Numbered from the stretch's first letter, positions 15,609-26,393 are shown. The stretch: DNA of 64,000 nucleotides from Caldifarciminota bacterium (GCA_027026255.1 JALVOT010000009.1:89833-153832), one strand, 5' to 3'. Notes: generated by a model from the sequence alone, not told the origin. A program made the numbers and translations.

Positions 15609-17117
15609 TTATCTGGGTTTTAGAATACCATAGGGAAGGATTATTTCTTCCATTGATATTCCACCATGCTGGAATGTGAACTTGAATTCTTTTTCATATT
15701 CAGTAGGCTTTGTAGGATAGATAAAGTAGTAATCTTCTTTGGCGATTGCAAAACGGACCGAGGGGTCTTCCGCCGGCAAATAAATATCTCCGGGATTATT
15801 CAGAAGGAGGGCGGTTTTTCTATCCACCCTTAATGCCGGGCCATATTTATATCTGAGGTTTGGAGAAATCTCTCTGCCGCCGTAGATAATGCTGGGCCGA
15901 CGCACCCTGATAAATCCGTGATCGGTGGTGAGGATGATTTGCCTCTTTTTATGGGCGATTTTCTTGAATATTTCAAATATCGGTGATAGAGGAAACCAGT
16001 AACTTAAGAGGTTTAAGAGAACACGTTCATCATCAAGGACGCCCTTCATATTGCCGCGACCCGGGATGGAGTGGAGAAGTAGGTCAAAGAAATTTATGAT
16101 AACCACTACAATGTCAGCGGATTCGTTCACAACCTTCTGGACATTTTTTGAGATCTCGTCGATGGACGAAAGTTTATAAAATGCAAACCTTACTCTTAAA
16201 TTGTGGTGTTTCAGCTGCTCGGTAAGCAGCATCTTTTCAAACCGATTTTGACCCTTTTCTTTGAATGTCCAGTATTGGGGATAGCGCTGGACAATATTTA
16301 AAGGGAGCATACCGGCAAAGATTGCATTTCTTGAATAGGGGGTTGCGGTTGGAATTATTGAAAAGTAGTATTGGGTTGTTATCTCAAAATAGTCTCTCAT
16401 ATATATGGTCAATTTAAGATATTGGTCAAGCCTCATAGAATCGAAAATGACGAAATATAACGGTCCTTCCTTGAGTTTGGGGAGGATGACCTGGGGAATT
16501 ATCTGATGTGATAGTATCGGGCCTTTTCCTTTAAGAAAATTTTCATATTGGGATTCGATGAATTTTACAAAGCCGGCATTGGCTTCTTTCTTTTTTTCTT
16601 GATGAAGTTGGCCGAGGTCTTTATTGCCGAAATCGAGCAATCTCATATCCCAGGAGACGATAGCCCGATAGTAATTAATCCATTCATCGGAATCGCGCGG
16701 TTCGGTAAACTGACGGAATTGCGTGGCATATTCTTCAGCTATTTTCTCTGCAATGATAATCCTTCTTTTCAGGGTCCTGTTAAGAACCGAGAGCAGTTGA
16801 TTGAAGCTGAAGGGTTTTGTAATATAATCATCCACCCAGCCACCATATGCCTGCTTCATAAGATTTTCTTCCTCACTTTTTGTTACCATCACTACGAGCT
16901 GCTGGGAGTTTTCACTTTTGATTCTTCTGAGAACTTCGAGGCCGTCAACCCCGGGCATTATTTCATCGAGGAATATCAGGTCAAAAACTTCCTGATTTGC
17001 CTGTCTGACACCATCTTCACCGCTTGTTGCGGTCTTCACCTCATAGCCTTCTTTTTTCAAGAGGTAAATAAATGGCTTTAAAAGTTCAATTTCATCGTCA
17101 ATCCATAAAATTTTCAT
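15609..17117 (-). CDS. PorX-like response regulator with PglZ (alkaline phosphatase-fold) domain
   Basis: The 502-residue protein has an N-terminal receiver domain (MKILWIDDEIELLKPFIYLL, phosphoacceptor Asp in FDLIFLDEIMPG, Lys in YITKPFS). A helical linker follows, then a PglZ/alkaline-phosphatase-fold domain (FVIFDSMRLDQYLKL near 215-230, ILTTDHGFIRVRRP near 395-408). This is the architecture of PorX, the regulator of type IX secretion in Bacteroidota. It overlaps the histidine kinase gene by 20 bases and is the last gene of the clpXP operon. Its coupling to secretion here is inference, supported by FlgD/T9SS-like sorting domains on two secreted proteins in this window. Confidence 0.88.
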   Translation of the reverse strand: MKILWIDDEIELLKPFIYLLKKEGYEVKTATSGEDGVRQANQEVFDLIFLDEIMPGVDGLEVLRRIKSENSQQLVVMVTKSEEENLMKQAYGGWVDDYITKPFSFNQLLSVLNRTLKRRIIIAEKIAEEYATQFRQFTEPRDSDEWINYYRAIVSWDMRLLDFGNKDLGQLHQEKKKEANAGFVKFIESQYENFLKGKGPILSHQIIPQVILPKLKEGPLYFVIFDSMRLDQYLKLTIYMRDYFEITTQYYFSIIPTATPYSRNAIFAGMLPLNIVQRYPQYWTFKEKGQNRFEKMLLTEQLKHHNLRVRFAFYKLSSIDEISKNVQKVVNESADIVVVIINFFDLLLHSIPGRGNMKGVLDDERVLLNLLSYWFPLSPIFEIFKKIAHKKRQIILTTDHGFIRVRRPSIIYGGREISPNLRYKYGPALRVDRKTALLLNNPGDIYLPAEDPSVRFAIAKEDYYFIYPTKPTEYEKEFKFTFQHGGISMEEIILPYGILKPR

Positions 17118-18246
17118 TTTTCACCTCTGGAATATAAATTTGAAATGTTGTTCCCTTGGCACTGGTGCTCTTTAAAATGAGTTTTCCCTGGTGATAATCT
17201 TCAATAATTCGTTTGGTCAGGGCAAGACCAAGACCCCACCCATATTTTTTTGTAGTGTAGCCGGGCTGGAATATTTTTTTCTCTTTCTTTATTCCTTTAC
17301 CGGTATCAGCAATCTGTATAATTGCCCCATCACGGGTGAATGTCTTTATTGAAATCTCTCCCGGCTCTGAGCCGATTGCATCAAGACCATTTTTAATGAT
17401 GTTTTCAATAGCCCATCCTAACAGGATATCGTCAAATTTAATTCGGGGAAGGGGCTGATAGTCTTCAGAGAATTTAATTTTTCTGTGCGCCCTTCTCTTT
17501 ATATAATCGACCGCCTTGCGGATACAATCGAGCGGTTCTTTCATTGTTAATCTCGGTGGTAGTCCAATTCTTGAGAATTTTTCCAGGACCTCTTTCATTC
17601 TTACGGCATCTTCTTCAATTCCTTTATAGACTTCAGGGTCGATCGAACCCTTGATTGCCTCAAGCCATCCTGAAAGGGAAGAAAGCGGTGTGGCGAGTTG
17701 GTGCGCAGTTTCTTTGGCAAGTGAATTCCAGATTTTTTCTTCTTCGCTCTTTCTGTATACCAGATAACCCCAGAAACCTAAGAATAGAAAGGCAATCAGA
17801 AATACTGTTTCTACAAAGGGGAGGATCTGCAGGGAACGGGTAAACGGTGAGAGCCCATAATGGACATAGCCGACAAGGACAGAGTCTGCGCCGTGGCGAA
17901 TAACCATCGGTATCGGGGACTGAAGCCGATCAAGGTTTTTGATTACTTTGTTCAAGTCTTTTTCTTTTACATTCTTTGCAGAATATGGTCGACCCTCAGC
18001 ATCGGTAAGAACAACAGGAAAGTCTATCTTCTCGATAACTTCTTTATAAAAGATTTCTACAAGCCTCTCTTCATCAATTCCAGGACCCCGGGCAAATTCA
18101 GCAAAGAGCCGGGAGGTTGTTTCGGTTTCCTTTTTTATCCTTTGAATAAGATAATTGGCATAGATGAATGTGACGATGCCGATTATTCCGATACCAATAA
18201 GAAAATAGATTACCAGTGCCCGGGAACTGAGTTTATGGCGTAGCAT
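17098..18246 (-). CDS. Membrane sensor histidine kinase (PorY-like partner)
   Basis: The 382-residue kinase has two membrane helices (about 10-30 and 145-162) around a periplasmic sensor. The H box is AHQLATPLSSLSGW, a variant common in Bacteroidota/FCB kinases. The catalytic domain has the N box ENIIKNGLDAIG, the G1 box DTGKGI and GWGLGLAL. It overlaps the response regulator by 20 bases and the preceding hypothetical gene by 14, so this is a cognate pair. Confidence 0.88.
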   Translation of the reverse strand: MLRHKLSSRALVIYFLIGIGIIGIVTFIYANYLIQRIKKETETTSRLFAEFARGPGIDEERLVEIFYKEVIEKIDFPVVLTDAEGRPYSAKNVKEKDLNKVIKNLDRLQSPIPMVIRHGADSVLVGYVHYGLSPFTRSLQILPFVETVFLIAFLFLGFWGYLVYRKSEEEKIWNSLAKETAHQLATPLSSLSGWLEAIKGSIDPEVYKGIEEDAVRMKEVLEKFSRIGLPPRLTMKEPLDCIRKAVDYIKRRAHRKIKFSEDYQPLPRIKFDDILLGWAIENIIKNGLDAIGSEPGEISIKTFTRDGAIIQIADTGKGIKKEKKIFQPGYTTKKYGWGLGLALTKRIIEDYHQGKLILKSTSAKGTTFQIYIPEVKNENFMD

Positions 18247-18622
18247 TTTTGTAAAATTTTGCCTGGTGTAAAAGTTTATCGGCGCGGTCGATTAATTTGG
18301 CGAAGTCAACGCCGCCATTTATAATAATTTCCGGAAATCCTTTTAATAACTGATAATCTTTGCGGGACGGTGATTCCGCGGGATTTTCAATGACAGCTTT
18401 ATGGTTATCTTCTCCTGCAGTCAGTTCAAATGAAATGCGGCCTTCTCGTTTTATAATTTTATGTTCCAGCAATTCTTCTCTACCACCTTCTTTCTGATTC
18501 AGAAAGGATGCCTTTCCGGCAAGGGCTTTGCAGATAATATTACCGAGTATTTTGATATTGGGATTGGGTAATTCGTTTTCATTAATTTCTTGGATTGCGT
18601 TATGGACAGCGGATTTCAACAT
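18233..18622 (-). CDS. Hypothetical protein in the clpXP-porX operon
   Basis: A 129-residue soluble protein without recognisable domains. The N-terminal half is helical (AVHNAIQEINENELPNPNIKIL). A charged middle (KEGGREELLEHKIIKREGRI) and a short helical C-terminus follow. Its start overlaps the previous stop by one base and its end overlaps the kinase start by 14 bases. This tight packing is the main evidence that it is a real gene. Function unknown. Confidence 0.65.
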   Translation of the reverse strand: MLKSAVHNAIQEINENELPNPNIKILGNIICKALAGKASFLNQKEGGREELLEHKIIKREGRISFELTAGEDNHKAVIENPAESPSRKDYQLLKGFPEIIINGGVDFAKLIDRADKLLHQAKFYKNATP

Positions 18623-19359
18623 TAGAGTATCTTCTTTTTTAAGAGACGGGCGAATTGATGGAGCTCGTCCTTTTTACCATAATAGGCATCGGCAACAGAT
18701 AAGATTTGAAAACGAAGGGTGCCCTGTTCAGGAATCTCCCTGCCGATGAGTATTCTGTCACCTTCCCATTCAATTTCCTGACCATCGTTTATTACGAGGA
18801 GAGGGGATTTTTTCTTGAGTTCTTTGAGAATTTTTTTTGTTTCCCTTTTTTGAAATTTAAAAATTCTATCGGGCTTTGCCCCGGGGATTTTGAGAAATTG
18901 GCGCAGGGATTCAATGCCGTCTTTAATCAGGATATTGTAGTATGGGAAATACGGTTTGTCATAGAATGTTATACGGCGTTCTGAATTTATGAGATAGGGG
19001 AGATGGAGATTTGCCGGATTGTTCAAGTCAATGAGGTAGTGAAAGTTTTGATTAATGAATCTTTTCTTCAGTTGTTTGAACGGCTCAGTAAATAATCTTA
19101 TCGGCTTCTGGTAGTATATTATCTCAAAGAGTTTTGGTTTTATAAGTTCAAGGATATCGGCAAGGGTTTGTGGGCTCAGTAATTTTACTGTTCCTTTTTT
19201 CTTTAGACCGGCAATAAATGGAATATATTTTAAAAGACCGGTGAGATTATCCGGCAGTGAAACAAAAAAGTCTGCCTTTTTTTTCGAGCCCAGGGGCCGA
19301 AATTTCTTTTTGAATTTGTTCTTACTTGTCTTAAGATAGACCGGGGTAAATATTTTCAC
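18622..19359 (-). CDS. Hypothetical protein, weakly glycosyltransferase-9-like
   Basis: A 245-residue basic protein. Segments such as [20 protein letters not shown] followed by an aromatic 'YFPYYNILI' faintly resemble the fold order of heptosyltransferase-type (GT9) enzymes, but I see no convincing catalytic motif. The start overlaps clpX by four bases. It may be specific to this lineage. I would leave it as a protein of unknown function. Confidence 0.6.
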   Translation of the reverse strand: MKIFTPVYLKTSKNKFKKKFRPLGSKKKADFFVSLPDNLTGLLKYIPFIAGLKKKGTVKLLSPQTLADILELIKPKLFEIIYYQKPIRLFTEPFKQLKKRFINQNFHYLIDLNNPANLHLPYLINSERRITFYDKPYFPYYNILIKDGIESLRQFLKIPGAKPDRIFKFQKRETKKILKELKKKSPLLVINDGQEIEWEGDRILIGREIPEQGTLRFQILSVADAYYGKKDELHQFARLLKKKIL

Positions 19360-20570
19360 TGCGCGCGTCTTTTTTTGATTCTGATATATTTTGGTTTTGC
19401 ATTTTTGGTGAATACATCTTTAGTAATAATACACTTTTCAATTCCGCTAAGATCAGGGAGATGGAACATTATGTCGAGCATATAATTTTCCATAATTGAC
19501 CTCAGCGCCCTTGCCCCGGTATTGTAAGCCATCGCCCGGTTGGCGATTTCATTCAGGGCATCCTTTGTGAATTCTAATTTTACTCCTTCCATCTGGAAAT
19601 ATTTTGAATATTGTTTGATTAATGAATTCTTTGGTTTCACCAGGATATCAATCAGGGCATTATGAGATAGTTTGTGCAGCGGACCAATAACCGGAACCCT
19701 GCCGACAAATTCCGGAATGAGTCCATATTTTATCAAATCTTCAGGCTGTATCCGGGCAATAATTTCATCATAATTTTTTTCTTTTCTCTGCAGCCCGGCG
19801 GTAAATCCGATATTTGAACGATTTAATCTTCGGACGATAATATCTTCAATACCTGTAAATGTTCCACCCAGGATAAAGAGGATACTACTCGTATTTATGC
19901 GCAGGTATTCCTGTTCGGGATGCTTGCGTCCACCCTGGGGAGGAACATTGGCATCAGTCCCTTCAATAATTTTCAGAAGCGCCTGTTGAACACCTTCACC
20001 GGAGACATCTCTGGTGATGGATGGGGAATCAGATTTGCGGGCAATTTTGTCAACCTCATCAAGATAGATAATGCCGATTTCGGCAAGTTTGATATTGTAA
20101 TTTGCCGCCTGGATTAATTTAAGCAGGATATTTTCGACATCTTCACCGACATATCCGGCTTCTGTAAGGGGCGTGGCGTCAGCAATTGTAAATGGAACAT
20201 GGAGGAGTCGGGCAAGGGTTTGTGCAATCAGCGTTTTACCGGTTCCGGTTGGACCGACCAGCAGGATATTACTTTTCTGAATTTCTACATCCCGGCTGCG
20301 TGTGGTGATTCTTTTGTAGTGATTATAGACGGCAACCGAGATTGTGATTTTCGCCCTTTCCTGACCAATAACATATTCATCGAGAAAGGATTTAATCTCT
20401 GAAGGTTTGGGCAGGATGAAATTTTCTAATTTTGAAATCTGCTGTTCGTCCTTGAGGAGTTCGTGGCACAGCTCAATACATTCATCGCAGATGTATGCGT
20501 GGTGTCCTTTGAAAAGCCTTTTTACTACTGATTTCGGACGCTGACAGAATGAACAGACAATTTTCGGCAT
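19356..20570 (-). CDS. clpX: ClpX, ATPase subunit of the ClpXP protease
   Basis: 404 residues with the N-terminal zinc-binding domain (CSFCQRPK near 6-13 and CDECIELC near 28-35). The AAA+ core has Walker A GPTGTGKT, Walker [12 protein letters not shown], the pore-loop region [11 protein letters not shown] and sensor motifs (GTGARALRS). ClpX unfolds substrates for ClpP. The ATG overlaps the clpP stop by one base, in the usual tig-clpP-clpX order. Confidence 0.97.
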   Translation of the reverse strand: MPKIVCSFCQRPKSVVKRLFKGHHAYICDECIELCHELLKDEQQISKLENFILPKPSEIKSFLDEYVIGQERAKITISVAVYNHYKRITTRSRDVEIQKSNILLVGPTGTGKTLIAQTLARLLHVPFTIADATPLTEAGYVGEDVENILLKLIQAANYNIKLAEIGIIYLDEVDKIARKSDSPSITRDVSGEGVQQALLKIIEGTDANVPPQGGRKHPEQEYLRINTSSILFILGGTFTGIEDIIVRRLNRSNIGFTAGLQRKEKNYDEIIARIQPEDLIKYGLIPEFVGRVPVIGPLHKLSHNALIDILVKPKNSLIKQYSKYFQMEGVKLEFTKDALNEIANRAMAYNTGARALRSIMENYMLDIMFHLPDLSGIEKCIITKDVFTKNAKPKYIRIKKRRAQ

Positions 20571-21157
20571 TATTCCTTCCTCTTTTCAAGAATTCCATCG
20601 ATTATGCCATATTTCTTGGCTTCATATGCGGACATAAAATAATTTCTATCGGTATCCTTGGCAATCTTTTCCTCGGGTTGACCGGTATGTTTGGCAAAAA
20701 TTTTATTCAGAACCTCTCTTATGGTTAGAACCTCTTTGGCATGGATTGCAATGTCTGATGCCTGACCTTGAAATGCACCTTCGGGTTGATGGATCATCAC
20801 CCTTGCATGGGGAAGGGCAAATCGTTTTCCTTTTGTCCCGGCGGCAAGAAGCAGTGCCGCCATACTTGCTGCCATACCAATACAGATTGTTGAGACCGAC
20901 GGTTTTATGAATTGGATTGTGTCGTAGATTGCAAGCCCGGATGATACAACCCCGCCTGGGGAATTTATATAGAGATAGATTTCTTTATTGGGGTCTTCAG
21001 CCTCAAGGAATAAGAGTTGCGCCATAACCAGGTTGGCAACTGTGTCATCGATTGGTGTTCCAATAAATATAATTCTTTCTTTAAGCAGACGGGAATATAT
21101 ATCATATGCCCTTTCACCCCGGCCGGTCTGCTCAATGACGAATGGAACCGGTATCAT
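20570..21157 (-). CDS. clpP: ClpP, serine protease subunit
   Basis: 195 residues. The catalytic triad is visible: Ser in [14 protein letters not shown], His in RVMIHQPEG, and Asp in [11 protein letters not shown]. The N-terminus [20 protein letters not shown] is the standard axial-loop start. It is preceded by AAAGGAGG although it lies inside the 3' end of tig, an overlap of 26 bases. Confidence 0.97.
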   Translation of the reverse strand: MIPVPFVIEQTGRGERAYDIYSRLLKERIIFIGTPIDDTVANLVMAQLLFLEAEDPNKEIYLYINSPGGVVSSGLAIYDTIQFIKPSVSTICIGMAASMAALLLAAGTKGKRFALPHARVMIHQPEGAFQGQASDIAIHAKEVLTIREVLNKIFAKHTGQPEEKIAKDTDRNYFMSAYEAKKYGIIDGILEKRKE

Positions 21158-22334
21158 TAATTGCCTCCTTTGGTGATATTATACGATTCCTTTCAGTTAT
21201 TTTTGCATTTTTCAAAAGGAATTCAAATGTCCGCTCCCGGGTTAACATTATTCTTAAATATTCCGTTATCTCTTTGTTCGCCTTAAGGTTTAATTTTTTA
21301 ATCATATCTTCAATTTCTGATTCCGAAATCTTAATCTCTTCTTTACTGGCAATTTTATCAATAATCAGATTGAGCCGCGCCCTTTTTTCTGCCCGGGGCC
21401 AGAATCTTTCTTTATTACTGTCGGAATTGGGAAGTTCAAAATCTTTGAGTAATTTTTCATATTCGCGCTGAATTAATGAATCGGGAAGCGGGAATTGATG
21501 ATGTTCCAGAAGGATATGAGCGATTGATTCTTTTAATTCATCGGTTTCCCTTACCTTTTCGTTTTCTTTCATCTCCGTAAGGAGTTTTTCCTTAAGTTCT
21601 TTGAGGTTCTTGTAGCCAAGTTTTTGGGCAAAGGCGTCGTCAATTTCAGGAACAACCTGTTCTTCTATCCGATGGACAGTTATGCTATATTTTTGATCAC
21701 CGATTTCAACCTCTTTTGTTTCACCTTTTTTAATACCAACCAGTATGCGGTTGAACTCATCAGGTAAACTGCGGTCGCCAATCCTGAATGATGAATTTTT
21801 TTCTTGTAGCTTTATCTCGCCGTCTTTTTCAATAGTAAATTCACCGATGACAAAGTCATCTACAGCAGCAGGTCTTGAAATCTCACGCCGATGTCCATAT
21901 TTTTCCTGGAGGTCTTTCATCGCCTGTTTAAGCAGAAGGTCATCCGGGATTGGTTCTTCTTTCAGCACCTCTATCCCGATATAGTTATCAACATCAAAAT
22001 CCGGAATTACCTCGACGCGAAGCTGGAATTTTATTTTTTCACCTTCTTCAATATTTTTCAATTCAGCCTGGGCTGCAGGACGCCATTTTATTTCCTGGAG
22101 AAATTTTAGATATGTATTAGTAAGGAGTTTATCTAAGGCGCGCGCCTTTAAATCGTTGAAGTAACGGGTTTTTATCAGGGTTTTGGGAACTTTGCCCTTT
22201 CTGAAACCGTTGAGTTTTAAGTTTTTTCTCAACTGTTCTGCTTCCTGATCAATTAAGTTTTCCAGTTCGGTCCCGGGAACCCTTAATTCAAATTCCTTAA
22301 CCGTTGCCATATCTTTGGAGATTTCGTATTCCAA
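21132..22334 (-). CDS. tig: Trigger factor (TTG start directly after a tRNA gene)
   Basis: The 400-residue chaperone starts at a TTG (22334). AAAGGAG lies five bases upstream and overlaps the last base of the tRNA-Leu CCA end. The ribosome-binding domain carries [12 protein letters not shown] (the family motif is GFRxGKxP). An FKBP-like domain ([28 protein letters not shown]) and the long helical C-terminus follow. Frames reaching further upstream only translate the tRNA. Its last residues overlap clpP. It is the first protein gene of the operon. Confidence 0.95.
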   Translation of the reverse strand: MEYEISKDMATVKEFELRVPGTELENLIDQEAEQLRKNLKLNGFRKGKVPKTLIKTRYFNDLKARALDKLLTNTYLKFLQEIKWRPAAQAELKNIEEGEKIKFQLRVEVIPDFDVDNYIGIEVLKEEPIPDDLLLKQAMKDLQEKYGHRREISRPAAVDDFVIGEFTIEKDGEIKLQEKNSSFRIGDRSLPDEFNRILVGIKKGETKEVEIGDQKYSITVHRIEEQVVPEIDDAFAQKLGYKNLKELKEKLLTEMKENEKVRETDELKESIAHILLEHHQFPLPDSLIQREYEKLLKDFELPNSDSNKERFWPRAEKRARLNLIIDKIASKEEIKISESEIEDMIKKLNLKANKEITEYLRIMLTRERTFEFLLKNAKITERNRIISPKEAINDTGSIRH

Positions 22335-22345
22335 ATTTGCTCCTT

Positions 22346-22430
<85 letters not shown>

Positions 22431-22442
22431 ATCACCTTAAAA

Positions 22443-22470
22443 ATTATATTCCAAAAAGGTTATTTGTCAA
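22443..22470 (-). promoter_or_regulatory. Promoter of the tRNA-Leu-tig-clpPX operon
   Basis: Minus strand: TTGACA (22470-22465), 16-bp spacer, TATAAT (22448-22443), 12 bases before the tRNA. I see no other promoter before clpX, so the tRNA and protease genes probably share it. The 190 bases from here to the yebC promoter show nothing I can name. Confidence 0.75.
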
Positions 22471-22661
22471 GGAATTACGGAAAAGGCCCGAGGTATCTTT
22501 ATGATGGTAAACGCTTTGCTGTAATAAACACTATCGCTGTACTGAGGGCACAAAATGCGGAACTAAAGAAACTGAAATTTCTACGCATCGGATAAACTAA
22601 ATGAACCGGACGGGCGGCGATGTAAAAAATCTATAATTATAATATCTGGTAACTATAGGTC

Positions 22662-22689
22662 TTGACTTACTTTAAATTTTATGTAGAAT
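22662..22689 (+). promoter_or_regulatory. Promoter of yebC-ruvCAB
   Basis: -35 TTGACT (22662-22667), 16-bp spacer, -10 TAGAAT (22684-22689). CAGGAG precedes the ATG at 22708. Confidence 0.7.
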
Positions 22690-22707
22690 AGTCCAGGAGT
22701 GTGATTT

Positions 22708-23466
22708 ATGTCAGGACATTCAAAATGGTCAAAAATTAAGAGAAAGAAGGCAAGTGCGGATGCCTCAAGGGGAAGACTGTTTTCAAAGTTGATCCGGGCG
22801 ATAACCATTGCGGCACGACACGGCGGTGGTGACCCGGATGCCAATCCCAGACTTCGGGCGGCAATTGATGAGGCAAAGGCAGTCAATATGCCCAATGATA
22901 ATATTGAAAGGGCAATAAAAAGGGGCACCGGTGAGATTGCCGGTCAGACCTTAGAAGAGGTCACCTATGAGGCCTATGGTCCCAGTGGTGTGGCGATTCT
23001 TATCGAGGCGGTTACGGATAATCGAAATCGAACGACCCAGGAGATAAGGCATATTCTCTCGCGCCACAATGGCAGTCTTGGTACAGCAGGTTCTGTTGCC
23101 TGGCAGTTTCAGGCCCAGGGAATTATCAGTATAGATGCGAAAAAATATGATGAAGATACCATAATCGCCTATGCCCTGGAAGGCGGTGCTGCAGATGTTA
23201 AAACTGAAGACAATACCTACCAGATAATCTGTACATCAGATAACTTTTCAAAGGTAAAATCAATCCTTGAGAATAATAATATTGAAATCTTAGGCAGTGA
23301 GTTAACCAAAACACCACAGAGCACAGTCCCGATATCGGGGAAGGATGCAGAAAAGATTTTAAAACTCTATGAAGCACTTGATGAGCTTGAAGATGTTCAG
23401 CATGTCTATGCCAATTTTGATATACCTGAAGAGGTGATGGAGAAGATTTCTTCAGAGACAGGTTGA
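22708..23466 (+). CDS. yebC: YebC/PmpR-family protein (TACO1)
   Basis: 252 residues starting with the family hallmark MSGHSKWSKIKRKKASADAS. The body has MPNDNIERAIKRGTGE and GPSGVAILIEAVTDNRNRT. Members act as transcription regulators or as translation factors that relieve ribosome stalling on proline runs. It heads the ruvC-ruvA-ruvB operon, a frequent arrangement. Confidence 0.95.
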   Translation: MSGHSKWSKIKRKKASADASRGRLFSKLIRAITIAARHGGGDPDANPRLRAAIDEAKAVNMPNDNIERAIKRGTGEIAGQTLEEVTYEAYGPSGVAILIEAVTDNRNRTTQEIRHILSRHNGSLGTAGSVAWQFQAQGIISIDAKKYDEDTIIAYALEGGAADVKTEDNTYQIICTSDNFSKVKSILENNNIEILGSELTKTPQSTVPISGKDAEKILKLYEALDELEDVQHVYANFDIPEEVMEKISSETG

Positions 23467-23927
23467 AGATTATCGGTATCGACCCCGGCATCAATGCCAC
23501 CGGATACAGTATAATTAAAAATGGCAGGGCAGTCTTCACCGGCACAATCAGGCCAAGGGCGCGATTAACCTATAAAAAGATTGGTGAAATTTGTAAGAGA
23601 CTTGAATCACTGATAGGTGAAAATCAACCAGATTATGCAGTTCTGGAAAAGGTCTTCTATCGTAAAAATATCCGCACCCTGATATGCTCTTCTGAATTGA
23701 GGGGCGCAATTATTCTGACAATATCCCGTGCCGATATTAAATTACTTGAATATACACCAGCCCAGATAAAACTGGCAATTACCGGCAATGGTCGGGCGTC
23801 AAAAAGGCAGGTTCGTTATATTGTTGAGAGAACTTTCCTGGACGATTCCAAAAGAAATTCGAGTCACGCCATTGATGCAGTGGCAATTGCCGGGACTGCA
23901 TACCGAAGATTGAAAAGGTCGGGATGA
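23463..23927 (+). CDS. ruvC: RuvC Holliday-junction resolvase
   Basis: 154 residues with the catalytic acids in place: Asp in IIGIDPGINATGY, Glu in YAVLEKVFYRKN, and the final acids in SSHAIDAVAIAGTAY. The only plausible start is a TTG overlapping the yebC stop, with AAGATTTCTTCAGAGACAGG upstream. RuvC cuts Holliday junctions moved by RuvAB, encoded next. Confidence 0.95.
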   Translation: MKIIGIDPGINATGYSIIKNGRAVFTGTIRPRARLTYKKIGEICKRLESLIGENQPDYAVLEKVFYRKNIRTLICSSELRGAIILTISRADIKLLEYTPAQIKLAITGNGRASKRQVRYIVERTFLDDSKRNSSHAIDAVAIAGTAYRRLKRSG

Positions 23928-24466
23928 TTGGCAGATTAAAGGGTAGAATATTAGAAAAGTCTCCGCCGTTTTTGATTCTGGATGTTTCAGGTATAGGATT
24001 TACGATTCAGTCACCATTATCAACATTTGACCATATTAAAGTGGGTCAGGAGATGGTTTTCTTCACGAAATGTTTAATAAAAGAGGATGAGGCATTTATC
24101 TATGGATTTCTCCAGAAGAATCAACTTGAGATGTTCGAGACCCTGCTTTCGGTTCCTGGTTTGGGTCCTAAATCAGGGTTGAACCTCCTTTCAAATTTTT
24201 CGCCTGATGAGATTGCCCAGGCGATTGAAGCCGAGAATACTGAATTGCTTTCTTCGGTTCCCAAGATTGGTAAGAAACTTGCGAGCAAGATCATCCTTGA
24301 GTTAAAAGGAAAATTGAGTTTTCAGACTGAATCCGGTGTTTTCACCCGGGCGATTCAGGCACTCTGCTCTCTGGGATTGACCAGAAATGAAGCAATCCAG
24401 CGATTAAAAGGACTTCCCCGGAATCTACCATTAGAACAACTTGTAAAGGAGGCATTGAGGAAATAA
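23924..24466 (+). CDS. ruvA: RuvA Holliday-junction binding protein
   Basis: 180 residues. The OB-fold N-terminus ([20 protein letters not shown]), tandem helix-hairpin-helix motifs ([16 protein letters not shown] and [16 protein letters not shown]) and a short C-terminal domain III that contacts RuvB are all visible. It overlaps the ruvC stop by four bases. Confidence 0.96.
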   Translation: MIGRLKGRILEKSPPFLILDVSGIGFTIQSPLSTFDHIKVGQEMVFFTKCLIKEDEAFIYGFLQKNQLEMFETLLSVPGLGPKSGLNLLSNFSPDEIAQAIEAENTELLSSVPKIGKKLASKIILELKGKLSFQTESGVFTRAIQALCSLGLTRNEAIQRLKGLPRNLPLEQLVKEALRK

Positions 24467-24468
24467 TT

Positions 24469-25482
24469 ATGGAGAAGATGACAATCAGTCAGAGACTTGA
24501 CGGCGAAGAAATTTATGAACTTACACTCCGTCCCCGGAAATTAAAGGAATTTGTTGGTCAGAAAGGTATAGTAGAAAATTTAAAGGTTTTTATCCAGGCG
24601 GCGAAGAAGCGTCGTGAATCACTTGAGCATATTCTGTTATTCGGCCCGCCGGGTCTGGGGAAAACGACCCTTGCCCATATTATCGCCCGGGAAATGGGGG
24701 TAAATATCTATCCCACATCAGGTCCGATTCTGGAAAGGCCGTTTGATTTGGCCGGGATCTTGAGCAATCTTAATAAAGGTGATATTCTTTTCATTGATGA
24801 GGTTCATAGAATCAATAAGGCGGTGGAAGAATATCTCTATCCTGCATTAGAAGATTTCGCCCTGGATGTGATGCAGGATAAAGGGGTTGGTGCCCAGGTA
24901 TTAAGGCTGAAACTGAATCAATTTACTTTAATCGGGGCGACGACCCGTTCAGGACTTCTCACCTCTCCGCTGCGTTCAAGATTCGGTATTACATTTCGGC
25001 TTGATTACTATCCAGTCAAGGACCTTTATAAAATTATAAAGCGTGCGGCAAAGATTCTCAAGATTGAGATTACTGATGAGGCGGCTGCCGAGATTTCTTC
25101 GCGTTCCCGGGGAACTCCAAGGATTGCCAACCGTCTATTAAGAAGAGTAAGGGATTTTGCCCAGGTAAAGGAGAAGGCAGAAATTGACCTTGAGATATGT
25201 GAATATGCCTTAGAAAGATTGGAGGTTGATAAGCGCGGCCTTGATGAAATGGATAAAAGAATCATCAAGACGATTATTGAAAAATTTAATGGTGGACCGG
25301 TAGGTATAAAGAGCCTTGCTGTTGCTGTAGGTGAAGATGCCCAGACCATTGAGGAGGTTTTCGAGCCCTTCTTAATAATGGAGGGATTTATCAAGAGGTC
25401 ACCGCGCGGCAGACAGGCAACTGCCTTGGCGTATGAACATTTCAAGATAAAACTTTCACACGGACCTTTATTCAACGAATAA
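24469..25482 (+). CDS. ruvB: RuvB branch-migration ATPase
   Basis: 337 residues. Walker A is [12 protein letters not shown], Walker B is [17 protein letters not shown] and sensor 1 is GATTRSG. The arginine finger lies in [11 protein letters not shown]. The winged-helix C-terminus ends with [18 protein letters not shown]. It begins two bases after ruvA. Confidence 0.97.
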   Translation: MEKMTISQRLDGEEIYELTLRPRKLKEFVGQKGIVENLKVFIQAAKKRRESLEHILLFGPPGLGKTTLAHIIAREMGVNIYPTSGPILERPFDLAGILSNLNKGDILFIDEVHRINKAVEEYLYPALEDFALDVMQDKGVGAQVLRLKLNQFTLIGATTRSGLLTSPLRSRFGITFRLDYYPVKDLYKIIKRAAKILKIEITDEAAAEISSRSRGTPRIANRLLRRVRDFAQVKEKAEIDLEICEYALERLEVDKRGLDEMDKRIIKTIIEKFNGGPVGIKSLAVAVGEDAQTIEEVFEPFLIMEGFIKRSPRGRQATALAYEHFKIKLSHGPLFNE

Positions 25483-25567
25483 GAGACTGATTCAGCCCTC
25501 AGTGATATCGGTATAAATAAGGTTTTTTGAAAATCGGTATTTTCATCCGGGAACGAATCAGTTTCTC
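25483..25567. terminator. Nested hairpins between ruvB and the convergent hydrolase gene
   Basis: Outer arms GAGACTGATTC (25483-25493) and GAATCAGTTTCTC (25555-25567) can pair with small bulges. An inner perfect stem (GAAAAT, CGGT, ATTTTC) lies at 25529-25544. A convergent termination region is likely. Confidence 0.5.
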
Positions 25568-25615
25568 AGAATGGGTCTGGCTTCTATTAAATTCCCCGGG
25601 ATAAGACCCGACGCA

Positions 25616-26290
25616 TTATCTTTTTTCTCTTATACTATTTTCGATAAGCCAGATTAGTCCATTCAAGAGTTCTTTATTGGTCGGCGGGCTGTGTTCACCC
25701 GGAGAGACAATAAGGGTATCCATTATACCATAATTATGAAAGAGATTTTTCATCGAGATATTGTCATTCAGGTTCCAGTCCTTATCGCGTGAAATAAGAT
25801 ATATAAATCTATTTTTTAGTTTTCCTGGTCGGAAGAAGTTCAGGCAGCCTTTATGTGCACAAACAGCAACTACTCCACAAAAATCTTCAGGGTGTTGAAA
25901 GAGTTCAGCCAATGCCTGGACCCCCATTCCAGAAAAGCCGTAGATGAAGATACGTCTTATGTCCACTGGATAGTCGCGCACCAATTTTTCATAGGTTGCC
26001 ATAATATCATTATCGTTCTTTTTAAAACTTCTGTGGTTTTTACTTTTGTGGCAGGATGCCATTATAATATCAAGACTATCTGCGATAGGGCGAAGTGAAT
26101 CTAAATCCTTTGCATCGGCACCGGTGCAGCTGAGCACAATCAGACCGGGTAAAAATTTTGTAGTATCGGCAGCATTCGGGATGTAAAAACAGTCAGAATC
26201 TGCATCGACAACAATGTTTTCTGCACCTTGCAGTGAGAAATTGAATAAAAGAGATATTAAGAATAGAAACTTTGTTATTCTAATTCCCAT
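25616..26290 (-). CDS. Secreted alpha/beta-hydrolase (esterase-like)
   Basis: 224 residues. A signal peptide (LFLISLLFNFSLQGA) precedes a compact alpha/beta-hydrolase. The nucleophile elbow is GFSGMG (about 124-129). A candidate acid lies in ISRDKDWN (near 170). The histidine is in SPGEHSPPTNKEL (near 198). The family is close to predicted esterases of the phospholipase/carboxylesterase type. Substrate unknown. I see no clear promoter, but the gene is monocistronic by position. Confidence 0.75.
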   Translation of the reverse strand: MGIRITKFLFLISLLFNFSLQGAENIVVDADSDCFYIPNAADTTKFLPGLIVLSCTGADAKDLDSLRPIADSLDIIMASCHKSKNHRSFKKNDNDIMATYEKLVRDYPVDIRRIFIYGFSGMGVQALAELFQHPEDFCGVVAVCAHKGCLNFFRPGKLKNRFIYLISRDKDWNLNDNISMKNLFHNYGIMDTLIVSPGEHSPPTNKELLNGLIWLIENSIREKR

Positions 26291-26393
26291 AATCGCCTCA
26301 TTTTATAGATTCGGTTCTATGAACTGACAGGTTAAGAAGAAATAAAGAACTGATTGTACAACACCTGGAATCTTCTTCCGGTCGATGATTTGA

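Noticed and set aside
16548-17081. Antisense frame of 177 codons over the PorX-like gene
   Set aside because: The sense strand has clear receiver motifs. The antisense frame has no start signal or recognisable domain.
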